A DNA stretch of 64,000 nucleotides, from assembly GCF_030656875.1 (NCBI RefSeq), contig NZ_CP130943.1:496001-560000 (forward strand), read 5' to 3'. The DNA comes from Prescottella sp. R16 (GTDB lineage: Bacteria; Actinomycetota; Actinomycetes; Mycobacteriales; Mycobacteriaceae). Both the position numbers and the translations under genes were made by a program. Positions 55,772-64,000 of this stretch are shown here, piece after piece. The notes beneath the pieces are model-generated. The model was not told the origin of the DNA, searched no databases, and saw nothing but the letters and a program-made list of their open reading frames with translations. Each line of letters begins with the position of its first letter. The stretch's first letter is position 1.

Positions 55772-56977
55772 ATGCCGACCGATTCACCCGGCCTACCCAC
55801 ACGTATTGCACGCGCAGTCGCAGCGACGGTGGCCACGCTCATCGCCGTGCTGCTCGCGACCGTCATGATCGGCGCCTACTTCCCGTCGATCCCGAAGGTG
55901 GGCCTGTTCGGCCCTGTCCTCGGCGGCCAGTACCCGTTCCACATGGCCCTCTTCGCGCTGTGCGGGACCGTCCTCGCGCTGCTCGCCTGGCGCGCCGGGC
56001 TCCGCCGATGGGGTGCCGCGATCACCGCGATCGGTTCCGTCGCACTCGTTGCGGCGCTGGGGATCGGCAGCACCCAGATCGTCGCGGCGGCCGGAGCCGA
56101 CACCGACATCTCCTGGCGGGATGTCGGCACGCAACTCGCGTACCCGGGAACCACACCCGACGCGATCCGTACCTACACCGTCCGCGACGGCGAACCTCTC
56201 GATGTCGACGTGTACCTGCCGGCGGGCCACGACCCGGCCGACCTGTCGGCGGGGAAGATTCCTGCCGCGATCCTCGCGCACGCCGGTGGTTTCCACACGT
56301 TCGACAAGGCGGACCTGCGGGGGACGGGCCGTTGGCTCGCCGACCGCGGCGTCGCCGTGTTCGCCGTGCAGTACCGGCTGGCCACGCAGGACCGACCCAC
56401 CTGGGAGGCGGCACCGCAGGACCTGGTCACCTCGTTGCGCTGGGTGCGCGAGCACGCCGACGAGTACGGACTCGACCCCGATCGGATTGCCCTGGGCGGA
56501 ATGTCTGCCGGCGGCACCCTGGCGATGAACACGGCCTACCGCCTGCAGAACGGCACGCTGACCGCCACCGACGGAGGCCCGACTCCGCCCCCGCCGGCAT
56601 CGGTCGTCGGCTTCTATCCGGGCAACGACGTCACCGAGATGTGGGAACGGGACGTTCTCGGCAGCCGTAACGCCGCGGAACTGTTCACCGGTGGCACCCC
56701 CGATCAGGTCCCGGACCGCTACGCGGAGGTCTCCCCGCTCGCTGCCGTCGGGCCCGGTCTGCCGCCCACCCTGCTGGTTGTCGGCGACCGCGACCACAGC
56801 GCGCCACCGGCCTCCGTCCGTCGACTCCACGACGAGCTCCGCGCCAACGGTGACGATTCCACCCTCGAGGTGCTGCCCTTCGCCGATCACGCCTTCGACG
56901 ACGCGTACGGCAGCCTTCCCGCACAGCACAGTCGGCAGATCCTGCTCGACTTCCTGACCTCCGACAAGAACGGTTGA
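55772..56977 (+). CDS. Membrane-anchored alpha/beta hydrolase (esterase/lipase-like)
   Basis: A 401-residue protein. Four hydrophobic helices (about 10-130) precede an alpha/beta-hydrolase domain of the hormone-sensitive-lipase/BD-FAE type: HAGGFHTFD is the oxyanion region, GGMSAGGTLAM holds the nucleophile Ser, VVGDRDHSAP the Asp, and FADHAFDDA the His. The active site should face outward after the last helix. ATG 55772 has AGGAG 12 nt and GGAAA 6 nt upstream. Divergent from the two-component genes, so regulation by them is plausible. The substrate is unknown, probably an envelope lipid or acyl ester. Confidence 0.87.
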   Translation: MPTDSPGLPTRIARAVAATVATLIAVLLATVMIGAYFPSIPKVGLFGPVLGGQYPFHMALFALCGTVLALLAWRAGLRRWGAAITAIGSVALVAALGIGSTQIVAAAGADTDISWRDVGTQLAYPGTTPDAIRTYTVRDGEPLDVDVYLPAGHDPADLSAGKIPAAILAHAGGFHTFDKADLRGTGRWLADRGVAVFAVQYRLATQDRPTWEAAPQDLVTSLRWVREHADEYGLDPDRIALGGMSAGGTLAMNTAYRLQNGTLTATDGGPTPPPPASVVGFYPGNDVTEMWERDVLGSRNAAELFTGGTPDQVPDRYAEVSPLAAVGPGLPPTLLVVGDRDHSAPPASVRRLHDELRANGDDSTLEVLPFADHAFDDAYGSLPAQHSRQILLDFLTSDKNG

Positions 56978-56981
56978 CCGC

Positions 56982-57929
56982 TCAGCGCGACGCGAGCGCG
57001 AAGCGCAGCATTTCGGCCGTCACCTCGGCGGGTGCCTCCTGGTGCGCGAAGTGGCCGACGTCGGGGATCGAGTGCAGCTGCTGACCCGGTGCGTGCCGGG
57101 TGGAGCGTTCGACGGTCCGTTTCAGTACGTACGGGTCGAGGTCGCCGTGGATCTGCAGGACCGGGATCGACACCTGCTGATCCATCGCGGTCATGAACCG
57201 TTTCCCGTCGGGACGGAACTGGCTGCGGAATGCCCACCGCTGATATTCGAGCGCGGAGTGGGCGACGCGGGGGATGCGGATCGCGGACCGCAGCCGGGCG
57301 GCCACGTCGGCGAACTCGGTCGTCTCCGGCCAGACCGGCCCGGACCGTGCGCGCAGCAGCCGCTCGACCTCGAAGCCGTCGTCGCGCACCAGACGCCGTT
57401 CGGGACGCCACGGCACCTGGTAGTCGAGGAACGTCGGCAGCAGTGCCCGGCGTTGACCGCGATCGCGCAGGACGGCTTCCTTGAGCGCGATCGGGTGCGG
57501 TGAACCGACCAGCCCGATGGAGCGCACCAGCCGGGGGTGCAGGAGCGCGGTGGCCCAGCAGACCAGGCCACCGTCGGCGTGCCCGATCAGGGTGGCGTTC
57601 GTGTGCCCCATCGCCCGGATCAGGCCGGCGATGTCCCCGGCGAGGGTCCAGCCGTCGTAGCCGCGGGGCGGGGTGTCGGTGTCGCCGTAGCCGCGCAGAT
57701 CGACGGCCGCGGTCCGGAAACCGGCGTCGGCGAACACCGGCAACTGGTGTCGCCACGACCACCAGAAGTCCGCGAAACCGTGCAGCAACAACACCAGGGG
57801 CGCGTCGGGCCGGGACGGCCCGGTTTCGGCGATGTGGATGCGGATGCCGTTGGCATGGATGTCACGATGCGTCCACGGTCCGTCGAAACGGACCGTGGAC
57901 GGGTCGGGTTGTGTCACGGGTACGGTCAC
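56982..57929 (-). CDS. ephE: Epoxide-hydrolase-like alpha/beta hydrolase (EphE homologue)
   Basis: A 315-residue alpha/beta hydrolase, Rv3670-like. HGFADFWWSWR (50-60) is the oxyanion loop with the Trp typical of epoxide hydrolases. The nucleophile is Asp119 in IGHADGG; Asp rather than Ser fits epoxide or haloalkane chemistry. The acid is in HGDLDPY and the His in DVGHFAHQE. The cap domain lies between about 135 and 235. The stop is 4 bp from the convergent hydrolase gene. Follows the holin-like gene by 7 bp, in an operon. Confidence 0.92.
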   Translation of the reverse strand: MTVPVTQPDPSTVRFDGPWTHRDIHANGIRIHIAETGPSRPDAPLVLLLHGFADFWWSWRHQLPVFADAGFRTAAVDLRGYGDTDTPPRGYDGWTLAGDIAGLIRAMGHTNATLIGHADGGLVCWATALLHPRLVRSIGLVGSPHPIALKEAVLRDRGQRRALLPTFLDYQVPWRPERRLVRDDGFEVERLLRARSGPVWPETTEFADVAARLRSAIRIPRVAHSALEYQRWAFRSQFRPDGKRFMTAMDQQVSIPVLQIHGDLDPYVLKRTVERSTRHAPGQQLHSIPDVGHFAHQEAPAEVTAEMLRFALASR

Positions 57930-57936
57930 GGCCGAA

Positions 57937-58461
57937 TCAGCCGACGGCGCCCGTTCCCGAGCCGAGCGGCGAGCCGGCCTCCGGGCGCTGGCCCGGCAGC
58001 ACGGTCGCGGCCTGCTTGAGGGAGTCGATGGTCTTGTTCGGTGCCCGCAGCTTGCGCACCCGCAGGTAGCCGAGCAGGGCGAGAACGCCGGTGACCGCGA
58101 GCATCAGCACGAACACGATCAGGAACGACGCCCACCGGTCGAGCCACACGCTGAGCAGTTCGGCGAGGAAGAAGAAGAAGAAGAACGCGCTGAAGATCAG
58201 CACCGCCAGCGCGAGGATGAAGAACAGGCTGCCCTGCAGGCCCTTCTTCACCTCGCTGGTGACCTCGGCCTTCGCGAGCTCGACCTCGGCCCGGAACAGC
58301 GTCGAGACCTGGGCGGTCGCATCGCGGACGAGCGTGCCGATCGACGCCGACTGCGGATCGTGGAGATCGGTGAGCGGGATCGAGGAGACCGTCGTCGGGA
58401 CACCGTCGCCGGTGGGCCGGCTTCCGCTGCCTGTGCCGCCGTTGCCGTTGGTGAAGCTCAC
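57937..58461 (-). CDS. Actinobacterial holin-superfamily-like membrane protein (Rv3669-like)
   Basis: A 174-residue protein. A polar Gly/Ser/Thr-rich start comes first, then a conserved amphipathic segment (IGTLVRDATAQVSTLFRAEVELAKAEV, about 42-68). Two transmembrane helices follow, the first with a run of eight Phe (SAFFFFFFLAELLSVWL), and a basic tail ends the protein. It matches the phage-holin-family (DUF1469) pattern, but the context is chromosomal and conserved, not phage. GTG 58461 has GGAGGGG 8 nt upstream, which fixes the start. Role unknown. Confidence 0.88.
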   Translation of the reverse strand: MSFTNGNGGTGSGSRPTGDGVPTTVSSIPLTDLHDPQSASIGTLVRDATAQVSTLFRAEVELAKAEVTSEVKKGLQGSLFFILALAVLIFSAFFFFFFLAELLSVWLDRWASFLIVFVLMLAVTGVLALLGYLRVRKLRAPNKTIDSLKQAATVLPGQRPEAGSPLGSGTGAVG

Positions 58462-58484
58462 TTGTCGACCCCTCCAGGTTCTTC

Positions 58485-59693
58485 TCACGCGTCGGTGACA
58501 GTGGTGCGGGCCTGATGGACCCGTCCGCGTCGCAACAGTAGCGCCGATCCGATCAGTGACGCAGCCAACGATGTCATGAGGACTGCCGCTTTCGCGATGT
58601 CCGCCTCGCTGCCGTCGCCGACACCTGCGAGTGCAAGATCGGCCACCAGAAGGCTAACGGTGAACCCGATCGCGCCGAGCACCGACAGGGCGAACATGTC
58701 GCGATAACCGAGCCGGCTGGGTTTCGTGGCGATCCCGAGGCGGATCGCGAGCCACGAGACGCCGAAGATGCCGACGGTCTTGCCGACCAGCAGGCCCAGG
58801 ACGATCGCGAGCGAGATCCGGTCGGTGAACAGCTTGCCGAGCACGTCCCCGTTGATCGGGACGCCCGAGGCGAACAGCGCGAACAGGGGCACGCACAGTG
58901 CCGCCGACCACGGCTGGAGTCGGTGCTCGAGGCGGCCGGCGGGTGCGGTCTTCTCTCCGGGATCGGTGCGGACGCGGGTGAGCAGGCCCAGCGCGACACC
59001 GGCCAGGGTGGCGTGGATACCGGCCTCGTGCATGCTGTACCAGGTGAGCAGGGCCAGCGGAACGTAGAGCAGTGGTGTGGTGACGCGTTTGCGCTGGGCC
59101 ACCCAGTAGACGACCAGGCAGGCCACGGCCGACAGGATCCACAGCAGTGCGATCGAACTGGTGAACAGCACCGCGATGAGGAGGATCGCGAGCAGGTCGT
59201 CGACGACGGCGAGGCTGAGCAGGAAGACGCGGGCGCTGGCGGGGATGCGGGAACCGGTGAGGGCGAGGACGCCGAGCGCGAATGCGATGTCGGTGGCGAC
59301 CGGGATCGCCCAGCCGCGGTCCATGCCGGGGGCGCCGGCGCCGACGACGGCCGCGATGATCGCGGGCAGCACGACACCACCGCAGGCCGCGATGATCGGC
59401 AGGGCGGCCTTCTTGCGGTCGGCGAGTTCGCCGATGACGAGTTCGCGTTTGAGTTCGATGCCGGCGACGAAGAAGAAGACGGCGAGCAGGCCGTCCTGCG
59501 CCCATGTGCCGAGGCTGAGGTTCAGGTGCAGGGCGCTGGGACCGATCTGCCAGTCCCGCAGCGCTGTGTAGGCGTCGGAGAAGGGGGAGTTCGCCCAGAT
59601 CACGGCGACCGCGGCGGCGATCAGGAGGATCGAGCCGCCCACTGTTTCGGTGCGGAGGTAGCGGCCCAGATCGGTACGTGCGGCAGTGGTCAA
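58485..59693 (-). CDS. nhaA: Na+/H+ antiporter NhaA
   Basis: A 402-residue NhaA antiporter that exports Na+ in exchange for protons, giving pH and salt homeostasis. Family marks are GSILLIAAAVAVIWANSP at helix I, FFFVAGIELKRELVIGEL, the unwound-helix region WAIPVATDIAFALGVLAL, and the ion-binding Asp pair in LAVVDDLLAI. The twelve-helix layout is complete. The start is a GTG or ATG near 59693. It lies 23 bp upstream of the holin-like gene with no terminator between, so the transcript may run into ephE. Confidence 0.95.
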   Translation of the reverse strand: MTTAARTDLGRYLRTETVGGSILLIAAAVAVIWANSPFSDAYTALRDWQIGPSALHLNLSLGTWAQDGLLAVFFFVAGIELKRELVIGELADRKKAALPIIAACGGVVLPAIIAAVVGAGAPGMDRGWAIPVATDIAFALGVLALTGSRIPASARVFLLSLAVVDDLLAILLIAVLFTSSIALLWILSAVACLVVYWVAQRKRVTTPLLYVPLALLTWYSMHEAGIHATLAGVALGLLTRVRTDPGEKTAPAGRLEHRLQPWSAALCVPLFALFASGVPINGDVLGKLFTDRISLAIVLGLLVGKTVGIFGVSWLAIRLGIATKPSRLGYRDMFALSVLGAIGFTVSLLVADLALAGVGDGSEADIAKAAVLMTSLAASLIGSALLLRRGRVHQARTTVTDA

Positions 59694-59849
59694 CGAAAGC
59701 CTCTCGTCTGGATGTATACGGGTACGACGAATGCGTCGCCGACCAGACTTCCCGGCACTCCTGCCTCGGATCTTAACGGGTTCTTTGTGGGTGAATGCGC
59801 CGGACCCCTCGTTTGCGCTGCCGACTGCACACGGTGTTCAATTCCTACC

Positions 59850-59870
59850 TATTGGGATGATATTCCAATA
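59850..59870. promoter_or_regulatory. 21-bp imperfect palindrome upstream of the MFS gene
   Basis: TATTGG and CCAATA (59850-59855, 59865-59870) are exact complements, and inner A-T pairs extend the symmetry. The element is AT-rich in a GC-rich region and lies 50 bp before the start codon, typical of an operator for a GntR- or LysR-type regulator. No such gene is adjacent. Confidence 0.5.
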
Positions 59871-59920
59871 CTCGAGATATGCCTGTTTTGTGGGCAGGTG
59901 AGTGCGTAGGAGTGTGCAGC

Positions 59921-61318
59921 GTGAGCGAACGCGTGGAAGCCGTCGAACGCGGCGAGGAACGAACAGCGGCCGAGGGGGACGGGGACACAGTCGCGGGCGT
60001 ACCTCGGCGGCGGATCGTCGTGGCCAGCATGGTCGGCACGTCGATCGAGTTCTACGACTTCTATATCTATGCGACCGCCGCGGTGTCGGTCTTCCCGCAC
60101 CTGTTCTTCCCCAAGGGCAACGACTCGACCGCCCTGCTGGCGTCGTTCGCGACGTTCGGTCTCGCGTTCGTCGCCCGCCCGCTCGGTTCGATCGTGTTCG
60201 GTCACTTCGGTGACCGGGTCGGCCGGAAGGCCACCCTCGTCGGGTCGCTGCTCACGATGGGTATCGCGACGTTCCTCATCGGACTGCTGCCCACCTATCA
60301 CGCGGTCGGACTGTGGGCGCCGGCACTGCTGGCGCTGATGCGGTTCTGTCAGGGACTCGGTCTCGGCGGCGAGTGGTCCGGTGCCGCGCTGCTGGCGACG
60401 GAGACCGCGAAGAGCGGCAAGCGGGCATGGGCCGCGATGTGGCCGCAGTTGGGTGCGCCCATCGGCTTCTTCCTCGCGAACGGCTTGTTCCTGCTGATCA
60501 CGTTGATGCTCGGCTACACCAGCAGTGCCGATCCCGATCTCGACAGCGCGTTCCTCACCTGGGGTTGGCGAATCCCGTTCCTGCTGAGCGCACTGATGGT
60601 GATGATCGGTCTGTACGTGCGCCTCAAGCTCGAGGAGACGCCGGTGTTCGCGCGGGCCGTCGCCAACGGCGAGAAGGTCAAGACCCCGCTCACCGAGGTC
60701 TTCAAGACCAGCTGGCGTCAGCTGATCATCGGCACGTTCGTGATGCTCGCGACGTACACGCTCTTCTACATCATGACGACGTGGGTGCTCAGCTACGGCA
60801 CCGGCGAGACCGCGGCCGAGGGCGGGTACGGGGCGGGCTTCCAGTACCGCGACTTCCTGGTGCTGCAGCTGGTCGCAGTGGTGTTCTTCGCGGCGACGAT
60901 CCCGGTTGCGGGTTGGCTCGCGGACCGCTTCGGCCGACGCAGCACGTTGCTCGTCATCACCGCCGCGATGATGGTGTTCGGCCTGGCGTTCGGTGTGATC
61001 CTCGATCCCGAGGGCATGGGTGACGCCCGCATGCTGGGATTCCTGATCGTCGGCATGATCCTGATGGGCCTGACCTTCGGCCCGATGAGTGCGGTGCTCC
61101 CGGAGCTGTTCCCCACGAACGTCCGCTACACGGGGTCGGGCATCGCGTACAACACGTCGAGCATCCTGGGTGCCGCGGTGGCCCCGTTCATCGCGACGTG
61201 GCTGGCCACCGAGTACGGAGTCGGCTGGGTCGGGATCTATCTGCTGATCGCGTCGGCGCTGACGTTCGTGTCGCTGCTCGTCATGCGGGAGACGAAGGAC
61301 CAGTCGCTCGACAGCTGA
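59921..61318 (+). CDS. MHS-family MFS transporter (metabolite:H+ symporter)
   Basis: A 465-residue major-facilitator carrier of the MHS group (ShiA, ProP, KgtP relatives), twelve helices. The start of helix 1 is VVASMVGTSIEFYDFYIYAT, a signature of this group. MFS motif A is GHFGDRVGRK near 90, RFCQGLGLGGEWSGAAL follows in helix 4, and a second motif A, GWLADRFGRRS, is in the middle. The ligand is probably an organic acid, osmolyte or shikimate-like compound. GTG 59921 with AGGAG 8 nt upstream is preferred to ATG 59879. Confidence 0.92.
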   Translation: MSERVEAVERGEERTAAEGDGDTVAGVPRRRIVVASMVGTSIEFYDFYIYATAAVSVFPHLFFPKGNDSTALLASFATFGLAFVARPLGSIVFGHFGDRVGRKATLVGSLLTMGIATFLIGLLPTYHAVGLWAPALLALMRFCQGLGLGGEWSGAALLATETAKSGKRAWAAMWPQLGAPIGFFLANGLFLLITLMLGYTSSADPDLDSAFLTWGWRIPFLLSALMVMIGLYVRLKLEETPVFARAVANGEKVKTPLTEVFKTSWRQLIIGTFVMLATYTLFYIMTTWVLSYGTGETAAEGGYGAGFQYRDFLVLQLVAVVFFAATIPVAGWLADRFGRRSTLLVITAAMMVFGLAFGVILDPEGMGDARMLGFLIVGMILMGLTFGPMSAVLPELFPTNVRYTGSGIAYNTSSILGAAVAPFIATWLATEYGVGWVGIYLLIASALTFVSLLVMRETKDQSLDS

Positions 61319-61333
61319 CGGACACCGCGTAGG

Positions 61334-61684
61334 TCACTGCTGGACGAACAACGGGTAGAGCTCACCCGGGATCATCTGGTCGTACCGGACGCGGATGGGC
61401 ATGTGCCGGGTGTCGGGGGCGCCCTCGATCCACGCGTACGTCCATGGGCCGTCGTCGAGGGCGACGATCGCGATCGTGTACGACGTGAGGTCGGTCCACG
61501 TGCGATCGGAGATCTCGACGACGGTCCACGAGACGATCGAACCGGTGCCCGACGACGGTGCTCGACCGATCTCGGTTCCGTGACACCTCGAGCAGACCGA
61601 GGCGTCCGGTGCGAGTAGTTCGCTGCAGTCGTCGCAGCGGCCGATCGTGAAGGTGTCCACGGTGGTGATGTGGTGAGCGTGCAT
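61334..61684 (-). CDS. DUF35/Zn-ribbon OB-fold protein
   Basis: A 116-residue protein. The N-terminal zinc ribbon has C17, C20, C31 and C34 (GRCDDC, CSRCHG), followed by an OB-fold (SIVSWTVVEI to the end). Such ChsH2-like proteins bind acyl-CoA and work as partners of thiolase or hydratase subunits in sterol and fatty-acid degradation. No partner gene is adjacent in the window. ATG 61684 has GAGGT upstream; longer readings into the region before it are rejected. Converges with the MFS gene (15 bp between stops). Confidence 0.9.
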   Translation of the reverse strand: MHAHHITTVDTFTIGRCDDCSELLAPDASVCSRCHGTEIGRAPSSGTGSIVSWTVVEISDRTWTDLTSYTIAIVALDDGPWTYAWIEGAPDTRHMPIRVRYDQMIPGELYPLFVQQ

Positions 61685-61833
61685 CGGGTGACCTCGACTT
61701 CGAGTGGCTTGGGGAAGCTTGGGCTGTCCGACTGCCACTTTTCCGTGGAGGGTGCCACCCCGGCGACGGTAGAAGTACCGGGACGGCTACCTGTTTTCGA
61801 GGCGGGTACCTACCCGGAACCGGGTTTTGCAGG

Positions 61834-64000
61834 TCAGTCCGTTCCGGTATGGGGGTTACGGTCGCGTTCGACCACCCATGCCGCGATCTGCGTCCGGGAC
61901 GAGAACCCGAGTTTCGACAGGATGTGCTCGACGTGCCCCTGGACGGTGCGTGTGGAGATGACGAGTTGATCGGCGATCGCCTGGTTCGTCAGACCCTCCG
62001 CGACCAGTCCGGCGACCTCCTGCTCCCGAGGGGTCAGCACGGAGACCTCGCGGTCGGCGGGAGCGGCGTCCGGTAGCCGGTCGTCGATCGCGAACGTGAC
62101 GATCTCGTCGACCGTCATCCGTGATCCCCGGCGGGTGGCGGCGTCGAATCCACGGTCGCCGAGACTGCGCCGGTCCACGTAGACGGCCTGGTCCCGGTTG
62201 TAGCGCAGCGCCGGTATCACGACGCCCGGGTTGCCGACGGCGGTCCAGAGCGTGTCGGCGGCGCCGAGCAGGATCACGCCGCGCCGGTACTCACGTCGGG
62301 CGGTGGCGGTCCAGGCGAGCGCTTCCACACAGATCGCCGTGCCGATGAGATCGTCGAGGTCCCGGCTCAGCCTCAGCGACTGCTCGAACAGTGGCCGCGC
62401 CCGCACCGGATCGTCGTGCCACAACGCGATTCCTTGCATGCTCAGCGCATAGGAACGGTAGAGCGACTCACCGTGGGTCCCGGTGATCTCGAGGATTTCC
62501 GTGGTGTACGCGTCGTTGGCGGCCCGATCGCGCAGCACCGCGGTCGCGGTGGCGAGGCCGAGGAGGGTGGACAGGAGGATCAGCAGGTCGTCTCCGGCCC
62601 GGACGGCCTCGAGGATTCCTCCCAGCAACCGGATCGCCTCGGCCTGGTCGCCGGCGTAGATCCGCACGTGTCCGGCGGCATGCGTGGCGAGGATCTCGGC
62701 CGCCCGGTCCCCGAGCCGGGCCGCGGTGTCGTGTGCCTCGATCACCGTGGCGGCTCCCTTGGCGATGTCACCTTGGTTCGCGGCGAGGATCGACACTGCG
62801 GCCAGTGCCTGCACGCGTTCGAGTGTCGGTGTCCCGCCCTGCGCGTCGAGCAGTCGCCGGAACCAGAGTCGTCCCTCGTTGAAGAGGCCGCGGGAAACCC
62901 AGAAGACGTAGAGCATGTTCGCGATCCGCAGTCCGTTCCCGGCCTCGCCGGGCTGCGTCGTGCAGTATTCGAGCGCGTCCCGGAAATTGGACCGCTCCCG
63001 GGTGAGCCGCGCGAGCCACGCGGGCTGCGCCGGACCGATCCATTCCCTCTCTATCCGCCGGGTCAGCTCCTGGTACCAGTCCCGGTGCCGTCTGCGCTGC
63101 GTCTCGTACTCGCCGGCCTCGACGAGTCTCGCGAGCCCGTACTCCTGCAGTGTCCCGAGCATCCGGTACCGGACGACGCCGGAGTACTCCTCGCGGATCA
63201 GGATCGACTTGTCGACGAGGGACACGACGACGTCGAGCAGATCGTCGGGGTCCAGGCCGTCGGCCGCGATCGCCTCCGCGGCGTCGAGTTCGAATCCGTG
63301 CGAGAAGATCGACAGCCGCCGCCACAGCTCCTGTTCGGTGGTGGTGCACAGGTCGTGGCTCCAGTCGATGCTCATCCGCAGCGTCTGCTGTCGTCCGGGG
63401 GCGGTGCGGCTGCCGCCGGTGAGGAGCCGGAACCGGTCGGTGAGTCGTTCCAGAATCTGATACACCGACATGGACCGCAGCCGGGCCGCGGCGAGCTCGA
63501 TGGGCAGCGGAAGCCCGTCCAGTTCGGAACAGAGAGCGGCGACCGTGTCCCGGTTGTCGTCGGTCAGCGCGAATCCGGGTACCGCGGTGGCGGCCCGCTC
63601 GACGAACAGCTTCGTCGCCTCGTACTGCGCGAGGTCCCGCGGCGGGAGGGGGTCCTCCCGCCGCGGGACACTCATCGGCGGCACCCGCAGCACCGTCTCG
63701 CCGGCGATCGAGAGCGGTTCCCGGCTCGTCGCGATGATCCGCAGCCCCGGACTCGAGCGCAGCAGTGTCTCGGCGAGCTTCGCGATCGCGTCGATCAGGT
63801 GCTCACAGTTGTCGAGAACGAGCAGCAGATTCCGGGTGCTCAGGTATTCGGTGACGATCTGGGCGGTCGGGACCGCGGTCTGCTGCCGCAGGCCCAGAGC
63901 ACCGGCGACCGTCTCCGCCACCAGTTGCGAATCGCGGCGTTCCCCGAACTCGACGAGCCAGGCGCCGTCGTCGAACGCGTGCCGGATCGACGACGCCACC
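61834..64000 (-). CDS. Large LuxR-family ATPase regulator, N-terminus off the right edge
   Basis: The 722 visible residues are the greater part of a STAND/AfsR-like regulator. Walker B and the following sensor motif are LLLVLDNCEHL and RIIATSREPL (about 58-95). The winged-helix/GLPLPIELAAARLRSM segment is typical of these NB-ARC ATPases, and helical repeats fill the middle. A LuxR helix-turn-helix ends the protein (VLTPREQEVAGLVAEGLTNQAIADQL, about 660-690). The P-loop and any N-terminal effector lie beyond base 64000. It is next to a DUF35 gene, but the target genes are unknown. Confidence 0.92.
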   Translation of the reverse strand, partial: VASSIRHAFDDGAWLVEFGERRDSQLVAETVAGALGLRQQTAVPTAQIVTEYLSTRNLLLVLDNCEHLIDAIAKLAETLLRSSPGLRIIATSREPLSIAGETVLRVPPMSVPRREDPLPPRDLAQYEATKLFVERAATAVPGFALTDDNRDTVAALCSELDGLPLPIELAAARLRSMSVYQILERLTDRFRLLTGGSRTAPGRQQTLRMSIDWSHDLCTTTEQELWRRLSIFSHGFELDAAEAIAADGLDPDDLLDVVVSLVDKSILIREEYSGVVRYRMLGTLQEYGLARLVEAGEYETQRRRHRDWYQELTRRIEREWIGPAQPAWLARLTRERSNFRDALEYCTTQPGEAGNGLRIANMLYVFWVSRGLFNEGRLWFRRLLDAQGGTPTLERVQALAAVSILAANQGDIAKGAATVIEAHDTAARLGDRAAEILATHAAGHVRIYAGDQAEAIRLLGGILEAVRAGDDLLILLSTLLGLATATAVLRDRAANDAYTTEILEITGTHGESLYRSYALSMQGIALWHDDPVRARPLFEQSLRLSRDLDDLIGTAICVEALAWTATARREYRRGVILLGAADTLWTAVGNPGVVIPALRYNRDQAVYVDRRSLGDRGFDAATRRGSRMTVDEIVTFAIDDRLPDAAPADREVSVLTPREQEVAGLVAEGLTNQAIADQLVISTRTVQGHVEHILSKLGFSSRTQIAAWVVERDRNPHTGTD

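Noticed and set aside
57937..58461. Holin annotation as evidence for a prophage
   Set aside because: The gene lies in a block conserved with M. tuberculosis and no other phage gene is present.

Overview
The window is high-GC actinobacterial DNA, most likely from Rhodococcus or a close mycolic-acid relative. Three things point there. First, 39.2-58.5 kb keeps the gene order that I recall for M. tuberculosis Rv3682-Rv3669: ponA2, whiB4, two ArsA-like ATPases, DUF4177, RidA, metallo-beta-lactamase fold, crp, membrane protein, nth, thioredoxin, Nudix, marP, ephE, membrane protein. Second, it has an adjacent aspartokinase/asd pair and a leaderless furA-katA pair. Third, it has a Brevibacterium/Rhodococcus-type covalent-FAD cholesterol oxidase. 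I see no rRNA, CRISPR array, prophage or intact insertion sequence. There is one tRNA (Pro, CGG).

Layout. 1-7.3 kb: sulfatase (cut by the left edge), two SulP anion transporters flanking small DUF6069, DUF6325 and SHOCT proteins and a HAD hydrolase, then a GAP-family membrane protein. 7.3-11.5 kb: monooxygenase-like protein, LtrA, lysC-asd. 11.5-18.2 kb: BCCT osmolyte carrier with a structured leader, carboxyltransferase, RidA, a small secreted protein and membrane proteins including BrkB/YihY and HsmA families. 18.4-21 kb: multicopper oxidase plus PepSY-like lipoprotein. 21-23 kb: furA-katA. 23-27.3 kb: membrane hydrolase, cholesterol oxidase, and an iron-siderophore binding lipoprotein under an IdeR-type box. 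27.3-31.2 kb: nested repeat, tRNA-Pro, metallophosphoesterase, YqeY, membrane protein, amidohydrolase. 31.2-38 kb: an ABC-ATPase-like protein lacking its catalytic residues, a YhgE/Pip permease, glutamate decarboxylase, and a large MalT-like LuxR regulator. 38-39.2 kb: DUF2231 and DJ-1/PfpI.

39.2-58.5 kb is the conserved Mycobacterium-like block. It is interrupted by three accessory insertions: TetR/SDR (45.1-46.7 kb); a metal-related patch with a CDF transporter remnant, a copper chaperone under a CsoR-like operator and a CDGSH protein (47.5-49 kb); and a two-component system with a membrane-anchored alpha/beta hydrolase (53.7-57 kb). 58.5-64 kb: nhaA, an MHS-type MFS carrier, a DUF35 protein, and a LuxR regulator cut by the right edge.

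A recurring feature is a TAnnnT-like -10 hexamer lying only 6-7 nt before a start codon (over a dozen genes), which predicts leaderless mRNAs. Operon members instead use Shine-Dalgarno sites or 4-nt overlaps. Functional themes are oxidative and metal stress (katA, multicopper oxidase, copZ, WhiB4, iron uptake), acid and ion homeostasis (gadB, marP, nhaA, BCCT), sulfur supply, and cell wall synthesis (PonA2).
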